Of a stretch of DNA of 64,000 nucleotides, positions 25,561 through 33,362 are shown piece after piece. The number at the start of each line of letters is the position of its first letter. Within the stretch, counting starts at the first letter, position 1. Source of the stretch: Pseudomonas fluorescens Q2-87. GTDB taxonomy: Bacteria > Pseudomonadota > Gammaproteobacteria > Pseudomonadales > Pseudomonadaceae. The notes beneath the pieces are model-generated. The model saw only the letters and a program-made list of their open reading frames with translations, did not search any database and was not told the origin of the DNA. The stretch is taken from positions 3,972,556 to 4,036,555 of the forward strand of contig NZ_CM001558.1 in NCBI RefSeq assembly GCF_000281895.1, read 5' to 3'. Both the position numbers and the translations under genes were made by a program.

Positions 25561-26034
25561 ATGAAACGCTCAGTTCTAGCCAACCGCAAAGACGTAGTCA
25601 GCGCCGTCATTGCCGCTTACCCCGGGGGCCGGCACTACGCCGCGGCTGACCTTGGGATGCCGATCAAGAAGTTTGATAACCAGGCCTATGAGAGCGCCGG
25701 CAGCCGGCCGCTGAGCGACGAACATATCCATCGCCTCGAGCAAGTGGCTGGGACGTCATATCTCGCTGACTACATCACAGGCATGTATGGAGGCATGTTT
25801 GTACCGGTAGCGGTGCCTGGAACGCTGGATAACGTCGAGCTGTACAACCGTTCAGTAAGAGCGGCTGCCAAGCGCGGACTGGTTGACCAGATCATCGCCC
25901 AAGCGCTGGACGACGGTGTCATTGAGGCTGGCGAGGCTGAGGTGATCGTCTCCGCTCTGATGAAATACATGTCCGCCCGCTACGCCGAAGTGCTAGCGAC
26001 CATCCAACTGCACGGCCGGGGGTTCGCTGGGTGA
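25561..26034 (+). CDS. YmfL-like phage regulatory protein (CII position)
   Basis: 157 residues from ATG 25561. NRKDVVSAVIAAYPGGRHYAAADLGMPIKKFDNQAYE and RPLSDEHIHRLEQVAGT are typical of YmfL-type regulators. The C-terminal half (about 95-150) is helical. It probably helps decide between lysis and lysogeny; the target is unknown. The stop overlaps the GTG start of the Ogr-like gene. Confidence 0.75.
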   Translation: MKRSVLANRKDVVSAVIAAYPGGRHYAAADLGMPIKKFDNQAYESAGSRPLSDEHIHRLEQVAGTSYLADYITGMYGGMFVPVAVPGTLDNVELYNRSVRAAAKRGLVDQIIAQALDDGVIEAGEAEVIVSALMKYMSARYAEVLATIQLHGRGFAG

Positions 26035-26321
26035 GCACCTACAAACTTGTCTGCCCTCACTGCCTGGGCCGCATGCGTATCCGCACCAGCGAAGGCACGC
26101 ACATCTTCCTGCGGGTGGCCTACCTGCAATGCACCAACGAGGCCTGTGGCTGGTCGGTGCGAGCTGAATTCGAAATGACTCATGAAATGAGCCCCAGCGG
26201 CATGGCTAACCCCTCCGTGAAGCTCCCTATCGCCGACATCGCCTTGCGCCGCGCCGCGATGAAGTCCGCCAACGATCAACCCGACCTGCTCGACCAAATG
26301 GAAATGGAGTGTGCGCAATGA
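26031..26321 (+). CDS. ogr: Ogr/Delta-type zinc-finger activator of late genes
   Basis: 96 residues from a GTG overlapping the previous stop. Four cysteines in LVCPHCLGRM and LQCTNEACGW make the Ogr/Delta zinc finger. Ogr activates P2 late promoters by binding a TGT/ACA dyad and contacting RNA polymerase alpha. Three matching dyads occur in this prophage (3733, 10740, 15793). P2 ogr lies after D; here the gene is in the early operon, which would tie late transcription to the early promoter. Confidence 0.85.
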   Translation: MSTYKLVCPHCLGRMRIRTSEGTHIFLRVAYLQCTNEACGWSVRAEFEMTHEMSPSGMANPSVKLPIADIALRRAAMKSANDQPDLLDQMEMECAQ

Positions 26322-26689
26322 ACCATGAACAGCTTGACCACGATTATCGCAGCAGCATGCAACGTGCCGCATTCGCCTACCTGGAACGGCACGAAGCGCA
26401 GCACCTGGTGGATTCAGACCTGCTGTATGAAAACTGCGTTCGGCACATGACCACCGCATTGGAAGTACCAGTTTTCATGGCACAGCAACTGGTGCACAAC
26501 GCCTGGACTGAATTGCAGATCATCAACAAACGCAAGTGGATCGGCGTGGACTGGGGCTCCAGCCCTGGCAGCACCGTCGTCCATTTGATCGACACCCGGG
26601 CGGACCTTCGCTACCCGGTCCCGGCAAGGCTGCTACCACAGACGATGCTGGCCCAGCGCGATGCCGCGCTGAAGCAACAACCTCAGTAA
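26318..26689 (+). CDS. early phage protein, function unknown
   Basis: 123 residues from the ATG overlapping the ogr stop. Helical N-terminal half with several His residues (YLERHEAQHLVDSDLLYENCVRHM) and the distinctive WIGVDWGSSPGSTVVHLIDT, which superficially resembles an RNase H/actin-fold first strand. No family recognised. Confidence 0.7.
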   Translation: MNHEQLDHDYRSSMQRAAFAYLERHEAQHLVDSDLLYENCVRHMTTALEVPVFMAQQLVHNAWTELQIINKRKWIGVDWGSSPGSTVVHLIDTRADLRYPVPARLLPQTMLAQRDAALKQQPQ

Positions 26690-26764
26690 CCCCCCTTTAA
26701 ACAACCCGCCCTACCCCGCTTCCCGTGGGTTTGGGTGAGCTTTGCCCGAAATCCGAGGTGGACC

Positions 26765-26998
26765 ATGGAAATCGACGTCGCCATCACCGCAAAACTGCCC
26801 CGCGAAGAGGCCGAAGCGCTGCTCCAAGCGCTACGGAATCAGTACGCCCAGCAGTTTAACGAGCATTGGTACGACGACCGCTTTCGCATGATCCCCGAGG
26901 GTTTGAGGCATGGCTCGTTGCTCGCGGCCTTCCCGGTAATGGCCGCGCAAAAACGCCTGATTGGCGCCCTTAAACACAGTCTCGGCGAAGTGAAGTAA
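26765..26998 (+). CDS. small early phage protein, function unknown
   Basis: 77 residues beginning MEIDVAITAKLPREEAEALLQAL, with GAGGTG upstream of the ATG. Soluble, mixed alpha/beta in appearance; no known motif. It immediately precedes the replication gene. Confidence 0.65.
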   Translation: MEIDVAITAKLPREEAEALLQALRNQYAQQFNEHWYDDRFRMIPEGLRHGSLLAAFPVMAAQKRLIGALKHSLGEVK

Positions 26999-27004
26999 GC
27001 CCCG

Positions 27005-29857
27005 ATGAATAAGCGACTCGACATCACCCATGGCGCGCACGCCTTTATACGCAAGCCCATGGAACACCAATTGCGCGCTGACGTGCTTCAGCGCCTTGAG
27101 TCCGATTACGGCCTGCAACATATGGCCGGCACGCATTACATGCGCAAAGGCACATGCCCACAGTGCAACCAAAAGCGCTTGTTTTCTCGCCACGATGAGC
27201 CCTGGTTTATTCGCTGCGGCCGAGAGGAAAAGTGCCGGTACCAGGCCCCAGTAAAAGAGCTGTACCCCGACCTGTTTGACGATTGGAGCAAGCGTGCGCC
27301 AGCCACCAATGACCAGCCAACCGCCACTGCAAAGGCGTACCTGGCCTTTGCTCGCGGCTTCCGTCTTGAACTGATTGAAGGCTGGTACACCCAGGAAAGT
27401 TATTTTGACCGCGACCTAAATATCGGCTCGGCCACGGTGCGGTTCCCTCTCGAACACGGCGGTTATTGGGAACGCTTGATTGACCAGCCCTCGCGCTTTG
27501 GTAAGAAGAAAGCCCGTTTCCAACCCAAGCAAAGCTACAAGGGCTACTGGTGGTGCCCACCTTGTGTTGATGTCCTTCAGGTTGATGAACTGTGGATTGT
27601 CGAAGGCATTTTCGACGCAATAGCGCTCATCCATAACGGCATTTCTGCGGTCGCCGCGCTGTCCTCGAATGCATTCCCTGAAGAATCGCTCAAGACATTG
27701 ATCGCGGACTGTGAAGGAAAGCCGCCCAAGTTGGTTTGGGCGTTGGACAACGAGCCTGGCGCGCAGAAATACACCCGGTCATGGGTCAAGCAAGCGCGGG
27801 AGTTGGGCTTTGTTTGTGAGGCCGCCCAGATCCCGCAGCCCGACAACCGTAAGGTTGATTGGAACGACCTGCATCAGCGCTGGGCATTTTTGGACGATGA
27901 CGAGGCACGAGCGCAGCGGATCGAAAAAGACCTCAAAGAAGCCAGGCACCACGGCGCGCTGCTGATTGCCGAAAGCGCCAGCGACAAAGCCCTGCTCATG
28001 TACCAGTGGCGCGAGCGGGAAGAGTTTCATTTCTGTTTCGACTCGCGCTTGTACTGGTGGAAGTTGGACATATCCAAATTCAACAGTGCCAAACAGGCAC
28101 TCGATGACAGCGACAAGCAGGAAGACCAACTGCTCAACGAAAAGGCCATCCGCGAAAAGGCGCTGCGCATGTCCGGCTGCGTGGTCGAGATCGCGAATTG
28201 CTATCCCAAGGCACTGTATTTCCAGCGCAACGAGATAACCGACGAGTCCTGGTATTTCTTCCGCGTCGATTTCCCACACGACGGCGGCTCAGTGAAAAAC
28301 ACCTTCACCGGCGGCCAGGTCGCTGCTGCCAGTGAGTTCAAGAAAAGGCTTCTTGGCATGGGCGCCGGGGCGGTGTTCACCGGCAGCGGACAGCAGTTGG
28401 ACAAAATCATGAAGGACCAACTGTTCGGCATCAAAACCGTCCAGACCATCGACTACGTCGGCTACAGCCGGGAGTACGGCTGCTACGTGTTCAACGACGT
28501 GGCCGTTCGTGAAGGGCAACTGATCAATATCAACGAGGAAGAGTTCTTCGAAATGGGCAAGCTGAAACTCAAAAGCTTGCAGAAAGGCGTGAAGATCCAG
28601 CTGACCAAGGATGCCAAAAACTACGACCCGCGCTGGCTGGATCTGCTCTGGCAATGCTTTGGTACCCAGGGAATCGTCGCCCTGACGTTTTGGTTCGGCT
28701 CGCTGTTCGCCGAACAAATCCGTCATCGCTACCAATCGTTCCCGTTCCTTGAGGCTACCGGTGAAGCCGGCGCCGGCAAGACGACCTTGCTGACGTTGTT
28801 ATGGAAGCTACTCGGCCGTGATGGGTATGAGGGCTTCGACCCTTCCAAATCCACCAAGGCCGGCCGCAGCCGCTTGATGGGTCAGGTGTCTGGCATGCCT
28901 ATCGTGTTGTTGGAATCCGACCGAAGCGGCGAAGACAAGGCGCACGCCAAAACTTTCGAATGGGATGAACTGAAGGATTACTACGGCGGCGGCACGCTGG
29001 CGACCAAAGGTGTTAAAACCGCCGGCAACGAGACGTATGAGCCGCCCTTTCGGGGAACGATCGCCATCAGTCAGAACGCGCCGGTAGTGGCCTCCGAAGC
29101 GATCATGACCCGGATCGTCAAACTGCACTTCGTGCGACCGAACGTGACCCCGGAGAGCCGCACTGCTGCGGACTTACTCAACGCTTTGGAAGGCGCGACG
29201 CTGAGCAACTTCGTGTTGCAAGCCGTGCGCAAAGAAGCCGACGTCATGGAGCTGTTCGCACAGCGCCTACCCGGCTACGAAGCGAAACTCCGCTGCCTGC
29301 ACTCGCACTGCTTCGCTTGCGATACCCCTTTCAAAGACGAGCAAAGCGACTGTGCCCATTGCGGCAACAAGCTACGCGGCTACATCCGTGTCGAGCGTAT
29401 CAACAAGAACCACGCCCAACTGCTCGCTTTGCTCGACTGCCTGAGGATGGTGGTTTCGCTCACCGATGCACAGGTCAGCAACACCCGCACCCAGATCATT
29501 CGCATGGCGATAGAGCGCCAGGCCTCCATCAGCTCAGACCATCCGGTCGTGGCCGAATTTTGGGAGGTTTACGAGTACCTGGAAGGTCTCGACGCCGATG
29601 GCCCCGTGGTCAATCACAGCAAGAAAGACAACATCATCGCCATCAACCTCAACGACTTCGTGAAGTGCGCCGCCGAGCATCGCCAGAAAATCGCTGATGT
29701 CAGTGAGCTGCGCGAGCGGCTGAAGGACTCCCGCTCTCGGAAGCTGATCGACATCAACAAGGCGACGGACAGCGCGGTACGGGCTTACCAGGCCAAGAAC
29801 AGCAACGCGGTTATCACCAAGCAGCCCATCGTGAAGTGTTGGCACTTCCAGGCCTGA
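27005..29857 (+). CDS. primase-helicase replication protein (zinc finger, Toprim, P-loop ATPase)
   Basis: 950 residues. A zinc ribbon (C51, C54, C71, C77) is followed by a Toprim-like domain with WIVEGIFDA (Glu200) and LVWALDNEPG (Asp248), and by an ATPase domain with Walker A GEAGAGKT (586-593) and a Walker B candidate IVLLESD (633-639). A second cysteine cluster, C769/C772/C783/C786, lies near 770-786. It presumably primes and unwinds DNA at the phage origin. P2 instead uses the rolling-circle initiator gpA, so the replication module has been exchanged. The start has only a weak ribosome-binding site. Confidence 0.88.
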   Translation: MNKRLDITHGAHAFIRKPMEHQLRADVLQRLESDYGLQHMAGTHYMRKGTCPQCNQKRLFSRHDEPWFIRCGREEKCRYQAPVKELYPDLFDDWSKRAPATNDQPTATAKAYLAFARGFRLELIEGWYTQESYFDRDLNIGSATVRFPLEHGGYWERLIDQPSRFGKKKARFQPKQSYKGYWWCPPCVDVLQVDELWIVEGIFDAIALIHNGISAVAALSSNAFPEESLKTLIADCEGKPPKLVWALDNEPGAQKYTRSWVKQARELGFVCEAAQIPQPDNRKVDWNDLHQRWAFLDDDEARAQRIEKDLKEARHHGALLIAESASDKALLMYQWREREEFHFCFDSRLYWWKLDISKFNSAKQALDDSDKQEDQLLNEKAIREKALRMSGCVVEIANCYPKALYFQRNEITDESWYFFRVDFPHDGGSVKNTFTGGQVAAASEFKKRLLGMGAGAVFTGSGQQLDKIMKDQLFGIKTVQTIDYVGYSREYGCYVFNDVAVREGQLININEEEFFEMGKLKLKSLQKGVKIQLTKDAKNYDPRWLDLLWQCFGTQGIVALTFWFGSLFAEQIRHRYQSFPFLEATGEAGAGKTTLLTLLWKLLGRDGYEGFDPSKSTKAGRSRLMGQVSGMPIVLLESDRSGEDKAHAKTFEWDELKDYYGGGTLATKGVKTAGNETYEPPFRGTIAISQNAPVVASEAIMTRIVKLHFVRPNVTPESRTAADLLNALEGATLSNFVLQAVRKEADVMELFAQRLPGYEAKLRCLHSHCFACDTPFKDEQSDCAHCGNKLRGYIRVERINKNHAQLLALLDCLRMVVSLTDAQVSNTRTQIIRMAIERQASISSDHPVVAEFWEVYEYLEGLDADGPVVNHSKKDNIIAINLNDFVKCAAEHRQKIADVSELRERLKDSRSRKLIDINKATDSAVRAYQAKNSNAVITKQPIVKCWHFQA

Positions 29858-29878
29858 CCATTCGACAGCAACACACAT

Positions 29879-29918
29879 CAGGCGCGGCAACGCCTGCCAT
29901 TCAAGGAGAAGCACCATG
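29879..29918 (+). promoter_or_regulatory. CGGCAA-loop hairpin plus ribosome-binding cassette, copy 1
   Basis: CAGGCG (29879-29884) and CGCCTG (29891-29896) enclose the loop CGGCAA. Eight bases later follows AAGGAGAAGCACC and the ATG at 29916. Copies 2 and 3 have different stems but the same loop and cassette. Confidence 0.7.
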
Positions 29919-30254
29919 CAAAACGAAACTATCAAAGATGCTTTTGACGAGTTGTTCCAGTACCAGGCCGAGCGTCCGGCCATACGCAAAGCGGGCGTTG
30001 AAGCGCTGGTTCGCTTGCTGCCAGTCGCCCAGCGCGACACCGGGCAAAGTGGGGTCGTCGGGCGCTTTTTGCTCGGTTTGTACAACGGCCCTGCACATCC
30101 GTTTGACCTGACCGAGCTGCGTAGCCTCGATGCTGGCCTGTTTGACGACTGCATAGCTGTCCTTCGGCTGGATAACAGCCCCGAGCAAGAGGTTCACACC
30201 TACTTCCCAGACGGCGATGCGATCTGGCAGGACCTGCGTAGGGCCTGGGCATGA
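29916..30254 (+). CDS. early phage protein, DUF7673-like
   Basis: 112 residues. The segment LLPVAQRDTGQSGVVGRFLLGLYNGPAHPFDLTELRSLDAGLFDDCIAVLRLD is one I associate with a common family of unknown function in Pseudomonas phages and plasmids (DUF7673). Start set by AAGGAG in the repeated cassette. It is coupled to the next gene by ATGA. Confidence 0.75.
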   Translation: MQNETIKDAFDELFQYQAERPAIRKAGVEALVRLLPVAQRDTGQSGVVGRFLLGLYNGPAHPFDLTELRSLDAGLFDDCIAVLRLDNSPEQEVHTYFPDGDAIWQDLRRAWA

Positions 30255-30457
30255 AGTGGGCAGTGAAACGCAACAGAGACGGGCAAATGCAGCAGAACTG
30301 CTGGATCACCGACAGCGGCTACACCGTGGCCGAGTGCCGGTTGCCTGAAGCGCGGTACCCCATCACTCGCCCAGGCGCCGACCTGCCTTTCGCTTATGCA
30401 AAAGACAGGGACGAAGTCATAGCGATCATCAAGCAAGACCAGGCCAGAACGGCCTGA
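30251..30457 (+). CDS. small early phage protein, function unknown
   Basis: 68 residues beginning MKWAVKRNRDGQMQQNCWIT; basic N-terminus, no membrane segment. The ATGA overlap with the preceding gene supports that it is translated. No family recognised. Confidence 0.65.
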   Translation: MKWAVKRNRDGQMQQNCWITDSGYTVAECRLPEARYPITRPGADLPFAYAKDRDEVIAIIKQDQARTA

Positions 30458-30463
30458 AAAGAC

Positions 30464-30517
30464 GGTGTCGAGGAGCGGCAACTCCCCGACACCTACCACC
30501 AAAGGAGAAGCACCATG
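30464..30517 (+). promoter_or_regulatory. CGGCAA-loop hairpin plus ribosome-binding cassette, copy 2
   Basis: GGTGTCGAGGAG (30464-30475) pairs with CTCCCCGACACC (30482-30493) with one mismatch; loop CGGCAA at 30476-30481. AAAGGAGAAGCACC then leads to the ATG at 30515. Confidence 0.7.
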
Positions 30518-30778
30518 CAAGCGAATCAAACCCAAGGTAGCGCCGCAGAGGCTACCACAACCTCGCTGAGTATCGGCGACACGGTCAGCTACGTGGCAAT
30601 CAGTGGCGGTGGTCGCAGCTATCGCTTCAGTGCCCGCAAAGCTGTGATTGAAGAGATCAACGGCGACGTAGCCACATTGCGTAGCGCCAATGGACGCACC
30701 ACCACCCAGCCGCTGAGCAAATTGACACCGGACGGCCAGCCCAACGCCCTGACGCGCATGCTCATGGGAGGGAAATAA
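30515..30778 (+). CDS. small early phage protein, function unknown
   Basis: 87 residues. After a Thr/Ala-rich N-terminus (about 1-17) comes a beta-rich core (IGDTVSYVAISGGGRSYRFSARKAVIEEI, ATLRSANGRTTTQPLSKL) that looks like a small beta-barrel, KOW- or SH3-like; this is only an impression. Start set by the repeated cassette. Confidence 0.65.
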   Translation: MQANQTQGSAAEATTTSLSIGDTVSYVAISGGGRSYRFSARKAVIEEINGDVATLRSANGRTTTQPLSKLTPDGQPNALTRMLMGGK

Positions 30779-30780
30779 TT

Positions 30781-30993
30781 ATGTCTGTCAGCCCAGCGAG
30801 GACACGGCCAGCCATGGCTAGTCAACGCCTCGACCTGCCCAGCCGCTGCGATATCTGTGGCAAAGCGCGCTCCACCCGCACGCACCAGGCCTGTAGTCGG
30901 ATTCGCCAGAAGCGAAAAACGCTGGAGTGGGCAGCTTTCATGGCAGAGCGGGAAGCAATAAGACAAAACCAAACGCGTCGCTACGCACGCTGA
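30781..30993 (+). CDS. small basic early phage protein with possible zinc knuckle
   Basis: 70 residues, strongly basic. CDICGKARSTRTHQAC offers three Cys and one His spaced for a zinc site, followed by a basic helix (RIRQKRKTLEWAAF). GGAGG lies before the ATG. It could bind nucleic acid; no family recognised. Confidence 0.6.
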   Translation: MSVSPARTRPAMASQRLDLPSRCDICGKARSTRTHQACSRIRQKRKTLEWAAFMAEREAIRQNQTRRYAR

Positions 30994-31012
30994 CAATCAA
31001 AAAAGGCGGAAC

Positions 31013-31058
31013 GCGGGGAGCGGCAACTCCCCCACCGCTTACCAGGAGAAGCACCATG
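31013..31058 (+). promoter_or_regulatory. CGGCAA-loop hairpin plus ribosome-binding cassette, copy 3
   Basis: GGGGAG (31015-31020) and CTCCCC (31027-31032) enclose the loop CGGCAA at 31021-31026; an outer GC/GC pair can form across a bulge. AGGAGAAGCACC precedes the ATG at 31056. Confidence 0.7.
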
Positions 31059-31601
31059 CAAGCACAAATGCCCCGTGGAGGCCATGCGAAGGTCCAGGCC
31101 AAGCTACGCAAGCTGATGGCCCTCGCAGAGCGTGGGGAAGGCGGCGAGAAGGAAAATGCGCAACGCATGCTCGATAACTTGTTAGCGCGTCACGGCTTAA
31201 CCCTTGATGATTTAAACGAGGAGTGCCGAGAAATCCGCTGGTTTCCGATTCTGAATCGGTACGACCGAAAGCTCGCGGCGCAGATCATGTCCAAGGTCTG
31301 CGATACATGCGCTCCCAGCCTGTATACCAGCAAGAGCCGACCAAAAAAGGTCGGTGTGGAAGTTACACCGGCTGAGGCAATTGAGTTCGAACTTCACTTC
31401 GACACGTTGAGGAATGCGCTGGCCGCGCACTTCGACGAGGCCTTCTCCGCATTTGTACAGGCCAATCGATTGTTTCCCGCCACCTCATCAGGCAGCAGGG
31501 ACATGGAACTGAGCGAAAGCGATATGCGGGTCGTCGCCATGGCTTCAGCGATAAGACCAACACCTGTCCGCCCCCGCCTTGAACGGAAGGGGAACGTATG
31601 A
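31056..31601 (+). CDS. DUF2786-like phage protein
   Basis: 181 residues from the ATG in the repeated cassette. Residues about 11-48 (KVQAKLRKLMALAERGEGGEKENAQRMLDNLLARHGLTLDDL) match the DUF2786 pattern. The rest is a helical domain (AIEFELHFDTLRNALAAHFDEAFSAFV). Function unknown; DUF2786 proteins are frequent in phages. Overlaps the next start as ATGA. Confidence 0.75.
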   Translation: MQAQMPRGGHAKVQAKLRKLMALAERGEGGEKENAQRMLDNLLARHGLTLDDLNEECREIRWFPILNRYDRKLAAQIMSKVCDTCAPSLYTSKSRPKKVGVEVTPAEAIEFELHFDTLRNALAAHFDEAFSAFVQANRLFPATSSGSRDMELSESDMRVVAMASAIRPTPVRPRLERKGNV

Positions 31602-31849
31602 CAGTCCTCCTGCTTTTGTACTTATGCAGCGACGCAACTCGTACTGACTGCCAGGTTCTGCCTGCGCAAAGCTGGCATGGGCCAGATGGCTATGAGCAAT
31701 GCCTCGGCGCGGTGCCGGGCCTCACTCAGGCCTTGAGCGCACCGAACCGGGAACAGCATCGTTTTATTTGCGAGATCGAGACCGACAGTGCACAGCCGAC
31801 GGGACATGCGGGCCGGCCGACGTTTATTCATCAATCGTTTCGGATGTGA
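31598..31849 (+). CDS. small cysteine-containing phage protein, function unknown
   Basis: 83 residues, four Cys (10, 18, 35 and 58 approximately). The N-terminus MTVLLLLYLCSD is short and hydrophobic, too short for a confident signal peptide. It starts in the stop codon of the preceding gene. No family recognised. Confidence 0.6.
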   Translation: MTVLLLLYLCSDATRTDCQVLPAQSWHGPDGYEQCLGAVPGLTQALSAPNREQHRFICEIETDSAQPTGHAGRPTFIHQSFRM

Positions 31850-31857
31850 GGGACATC

Positions 31858-32133
31858 ATGAACACAGCCTTTATCCTGATGGCCCAGTACGACGGCCAGG
31901 CGATTATCTCGCTGGAGCAGGTTTGCCGGGACTACTTCACGCACCTGACGCCCGACATGTTTCAACGCAAGGTGATGAGTGGGCAAATCAAGATCCCGAT
32001 CACTCGCCTGGAACGCAGCCAGAAGTCGGCCAAGGGGATCCATATCACCGACCTGGCTGCGTATCTCGATCTACAGCGCGCAGCCGCGGTTAAGGAGAAC
32101 AACCAGCTCAACGGGTTAAAACACGCCGTTTGA
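31858..32133 (+). CDS. PrtN-like regulator, possible excisionase
   Basis: 91 residues, start GTGAGGGACATC-ATG. FILMAQYDGQAIISLEQVCRDYFTHLTPDMFQRKVMSGQIKIPITRLERSQKSAKGIHITDLAAYLD is the pattern of PrtN, the pyocin activator, a winged-helix protein of excisionase type. It is the last early gene and its 3' end overlaps the integrase gene by 26 bases. By position it is the Cox/excisionase candidate; PrtN-like activation of transcription is the alternative. Confidence 0.8.
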   Translation: MNTAFILMAQYDGQAIISLEQVCRDYFTHLTPDMFQRKVMSGQIKIPITRLERSQKSAKGIHITDLAAYLDLQRAAAVKENNQLNGLKHAV

Positions 32134-33259
32134 GCCACTTCATTGATGCGGCGCCCAGTTGGACGGGCGCCCTCAATATCTCTTCGTACCATTCCCACTT
32201 CACATAGCGATCACCCTTGCCACGTAGGTGGGTGTAGCGCCTCAGCGAATTCCAATCCCGATGTCCTGAAACGCTTGCCACCCGGGGGATATCCCAGTCC
32301 ATTTCGAACAGACGGCTTACCCCTTCGTGACGGAGGTCATGGAAATGCAGATCCTTGATTTCCAGGAATTTGCAGGCCTTCGCCCAGGATGTGGAGATTG
32401 ATTCAGGGCTGTACGGAAAAATATCCTCGCCGGCTCGAGGCATGGTTTGGAGGATTTTCCAGGCCTCGTCGGGCAGGTAGCACCAGACGTCGTTGCCGAT
32501 CTTCTGGCCTGGGTTCTTCATATCGCGCACCAGCACTCGCTGGCCGGGCTCGTCGAGGTCGTCCCAGCGAATCCGGGTGATTTCGTCGAGACGGCGCGTC
32601 GAGAACAGGGCGAAGCCCACAACTTTCATCATGTTGATGATGCTTCGGCGCCGGGCCTGCATATCCTGATAATGCTTCATGAGCGTCCCCAACTCATCCA
32701 GCGTGGGGCGACGGTCACGCTCGCGACTCTTCAGGTTGTAGCCTAGCTTGCGCAGTACGCGCCGTGCGCCACCCATAGCCATAGGGTCAAGCTGATAACC
32801 CCAAGCGTCCTTGCCGATGGAAAGCACGGCGCCGAGGTGCGCCAGGTCGTTGCCAGCGGTCTGCGCCTGGACGCTTCCACCTTCGGGGCTCATCCGCCAT
32901 AGCGCGTAATCGACCAGGCATTGGGTATTGATCTGGGTATCAGCCAGCTTGCCCATGTACGTTTCGCCGATGGCCGTAAGCGTTGCGCGTTTGGTTTTGC
33001 CCAGCGGCCGGGCTTTCTCAACCTCGATCAGGTATTGGTGAATCATGTCTTTGAGCGTGACACCTATGCGACTCGCCCGCTCAATCGCACCAGGTTCATC
33101 CAGTTCGGACTCACGCTTGCGTGCCCAGGCCTGTGCCGCCTGTTTTCGGGCGAAGGTCTGGCTCTCTTGATAGACTTGCACTCCGTCGCGCTTGATGCGG
33201 ATCTGAGCCGTGTAGCTAACAGACCCATCCGCCAGTTTTCTTGCCCTGATAGTCGCCAT
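32108..33259 (-). CDS. int: tyrosine-type site-specific integrase
   Basis: 383 residues from the ATG at 33259 (MATIRARKLADGSVSYTAQIRIKRDG). N-terminal arm-binding part to about 60, core-binding domain about 70-170, catalytic domain after 190 with the box I Arg in STRRLDEITRIRW, HDLRHEG (His-x-x-Arg), SGHRDW and the nucleophile Tyr in LRRYTHL. Its 5' end points to dusA, typical of the family of integrases that use dusA as target. Start is 103 bases from dusA. Confidence 0.95.
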   Translation of the reverse strand: MATIRARKLADGSVSYTAQIRIKRDGVQVYQESQTFARKQAAQAWARKRESELDEPGAIERASRIGVTLKDMIHQYLIEVEKARPLGKTKRATLTAIGETYMGKLADTQINTQCLVDYALWRMSPEGGSVQAQTAGNDLAHLGAVLSIGKDAWGYQLDPMAMGGARRVLRKLGYNLKSRERDRRPTLDELGTLMKHYQDMQARRRSIINMMKVVGFALFSTRRLDEITRIRWDDLDEPGQRVLVRDMKNPGQKIGNDVWCYLPDEAWKILQTMPRAGEDIFPYSPESISTSWAKACKFLEIKDLHFHDLRHEGVSRLFEMDWDIPRVASVSGHRDWNSLRRYTHLRGKGDRYVKWEWYEEILRAPVQLGAASMKWLKRRVLTR

Positions 33260-33362
33260 GTCAAAAGTGGTACGCGTCAGTTTTGAAGTGGTACATCGTA
33301 CCACCGAGCCCTAAAAAACGCCTGAAAACGCCCGAAATCACGCCCAAAACACGTTGAGTAAA
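33260..33362. promoter_or_regulatory. integrase-dusA junction with repeat arrays, right attachment region
   Basis: This stretch has AAGTGGTAC as direct repeats at 33265-33273 and 33286-33294, the second forming an inverted repeat GTGGTAC-ATC-GTACCAC (33288-33304). Behind it are AAAACGCCTG and AAAACGCCCG head to tail (33315-33334) and a weaker third copy. These are probable integrase or excisionase arm sites. The crossover core is probably inside the first codons of dusA and cannot be fixed without the left end. Confidence 0.6.

Larger units (their letters stand above)
1..33350. mobile_element. P2-like prophage integrated at dusA, left end outside window
   Basis: The region holds a near-complete P2-type set of packaging, head, lysis and tail genes in P2 order, a control region, an early operon and a tyrosine integrase whose 5' end faces dusA. 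Genes for gpA, gpB and Cox of P2 are not seen; a primase-helicase and a PrtN-like protein take their places. The left attachment site is not in the window, because the first gene is already open at base 1. The dusA 5' end is a known integration hotspot for tyrosine-integrase elements, which fits. All structural frames look intact, so the prophage could be functional; that is inference. Confidence 0.93.

Noticed and set aside
29500..31100. Repeated hairpins as a CRISPR array
   Set aside because: Only three units, separated by whole genes, with differing stems; no repeat-spacer regularity and no cas genes.
33260..33350. Repeats beside dusA as a tRNA or tRNA fragment attachment site
   Set aside because: No cloverleaf could be folded by eye; the target is the dusA gene itself.
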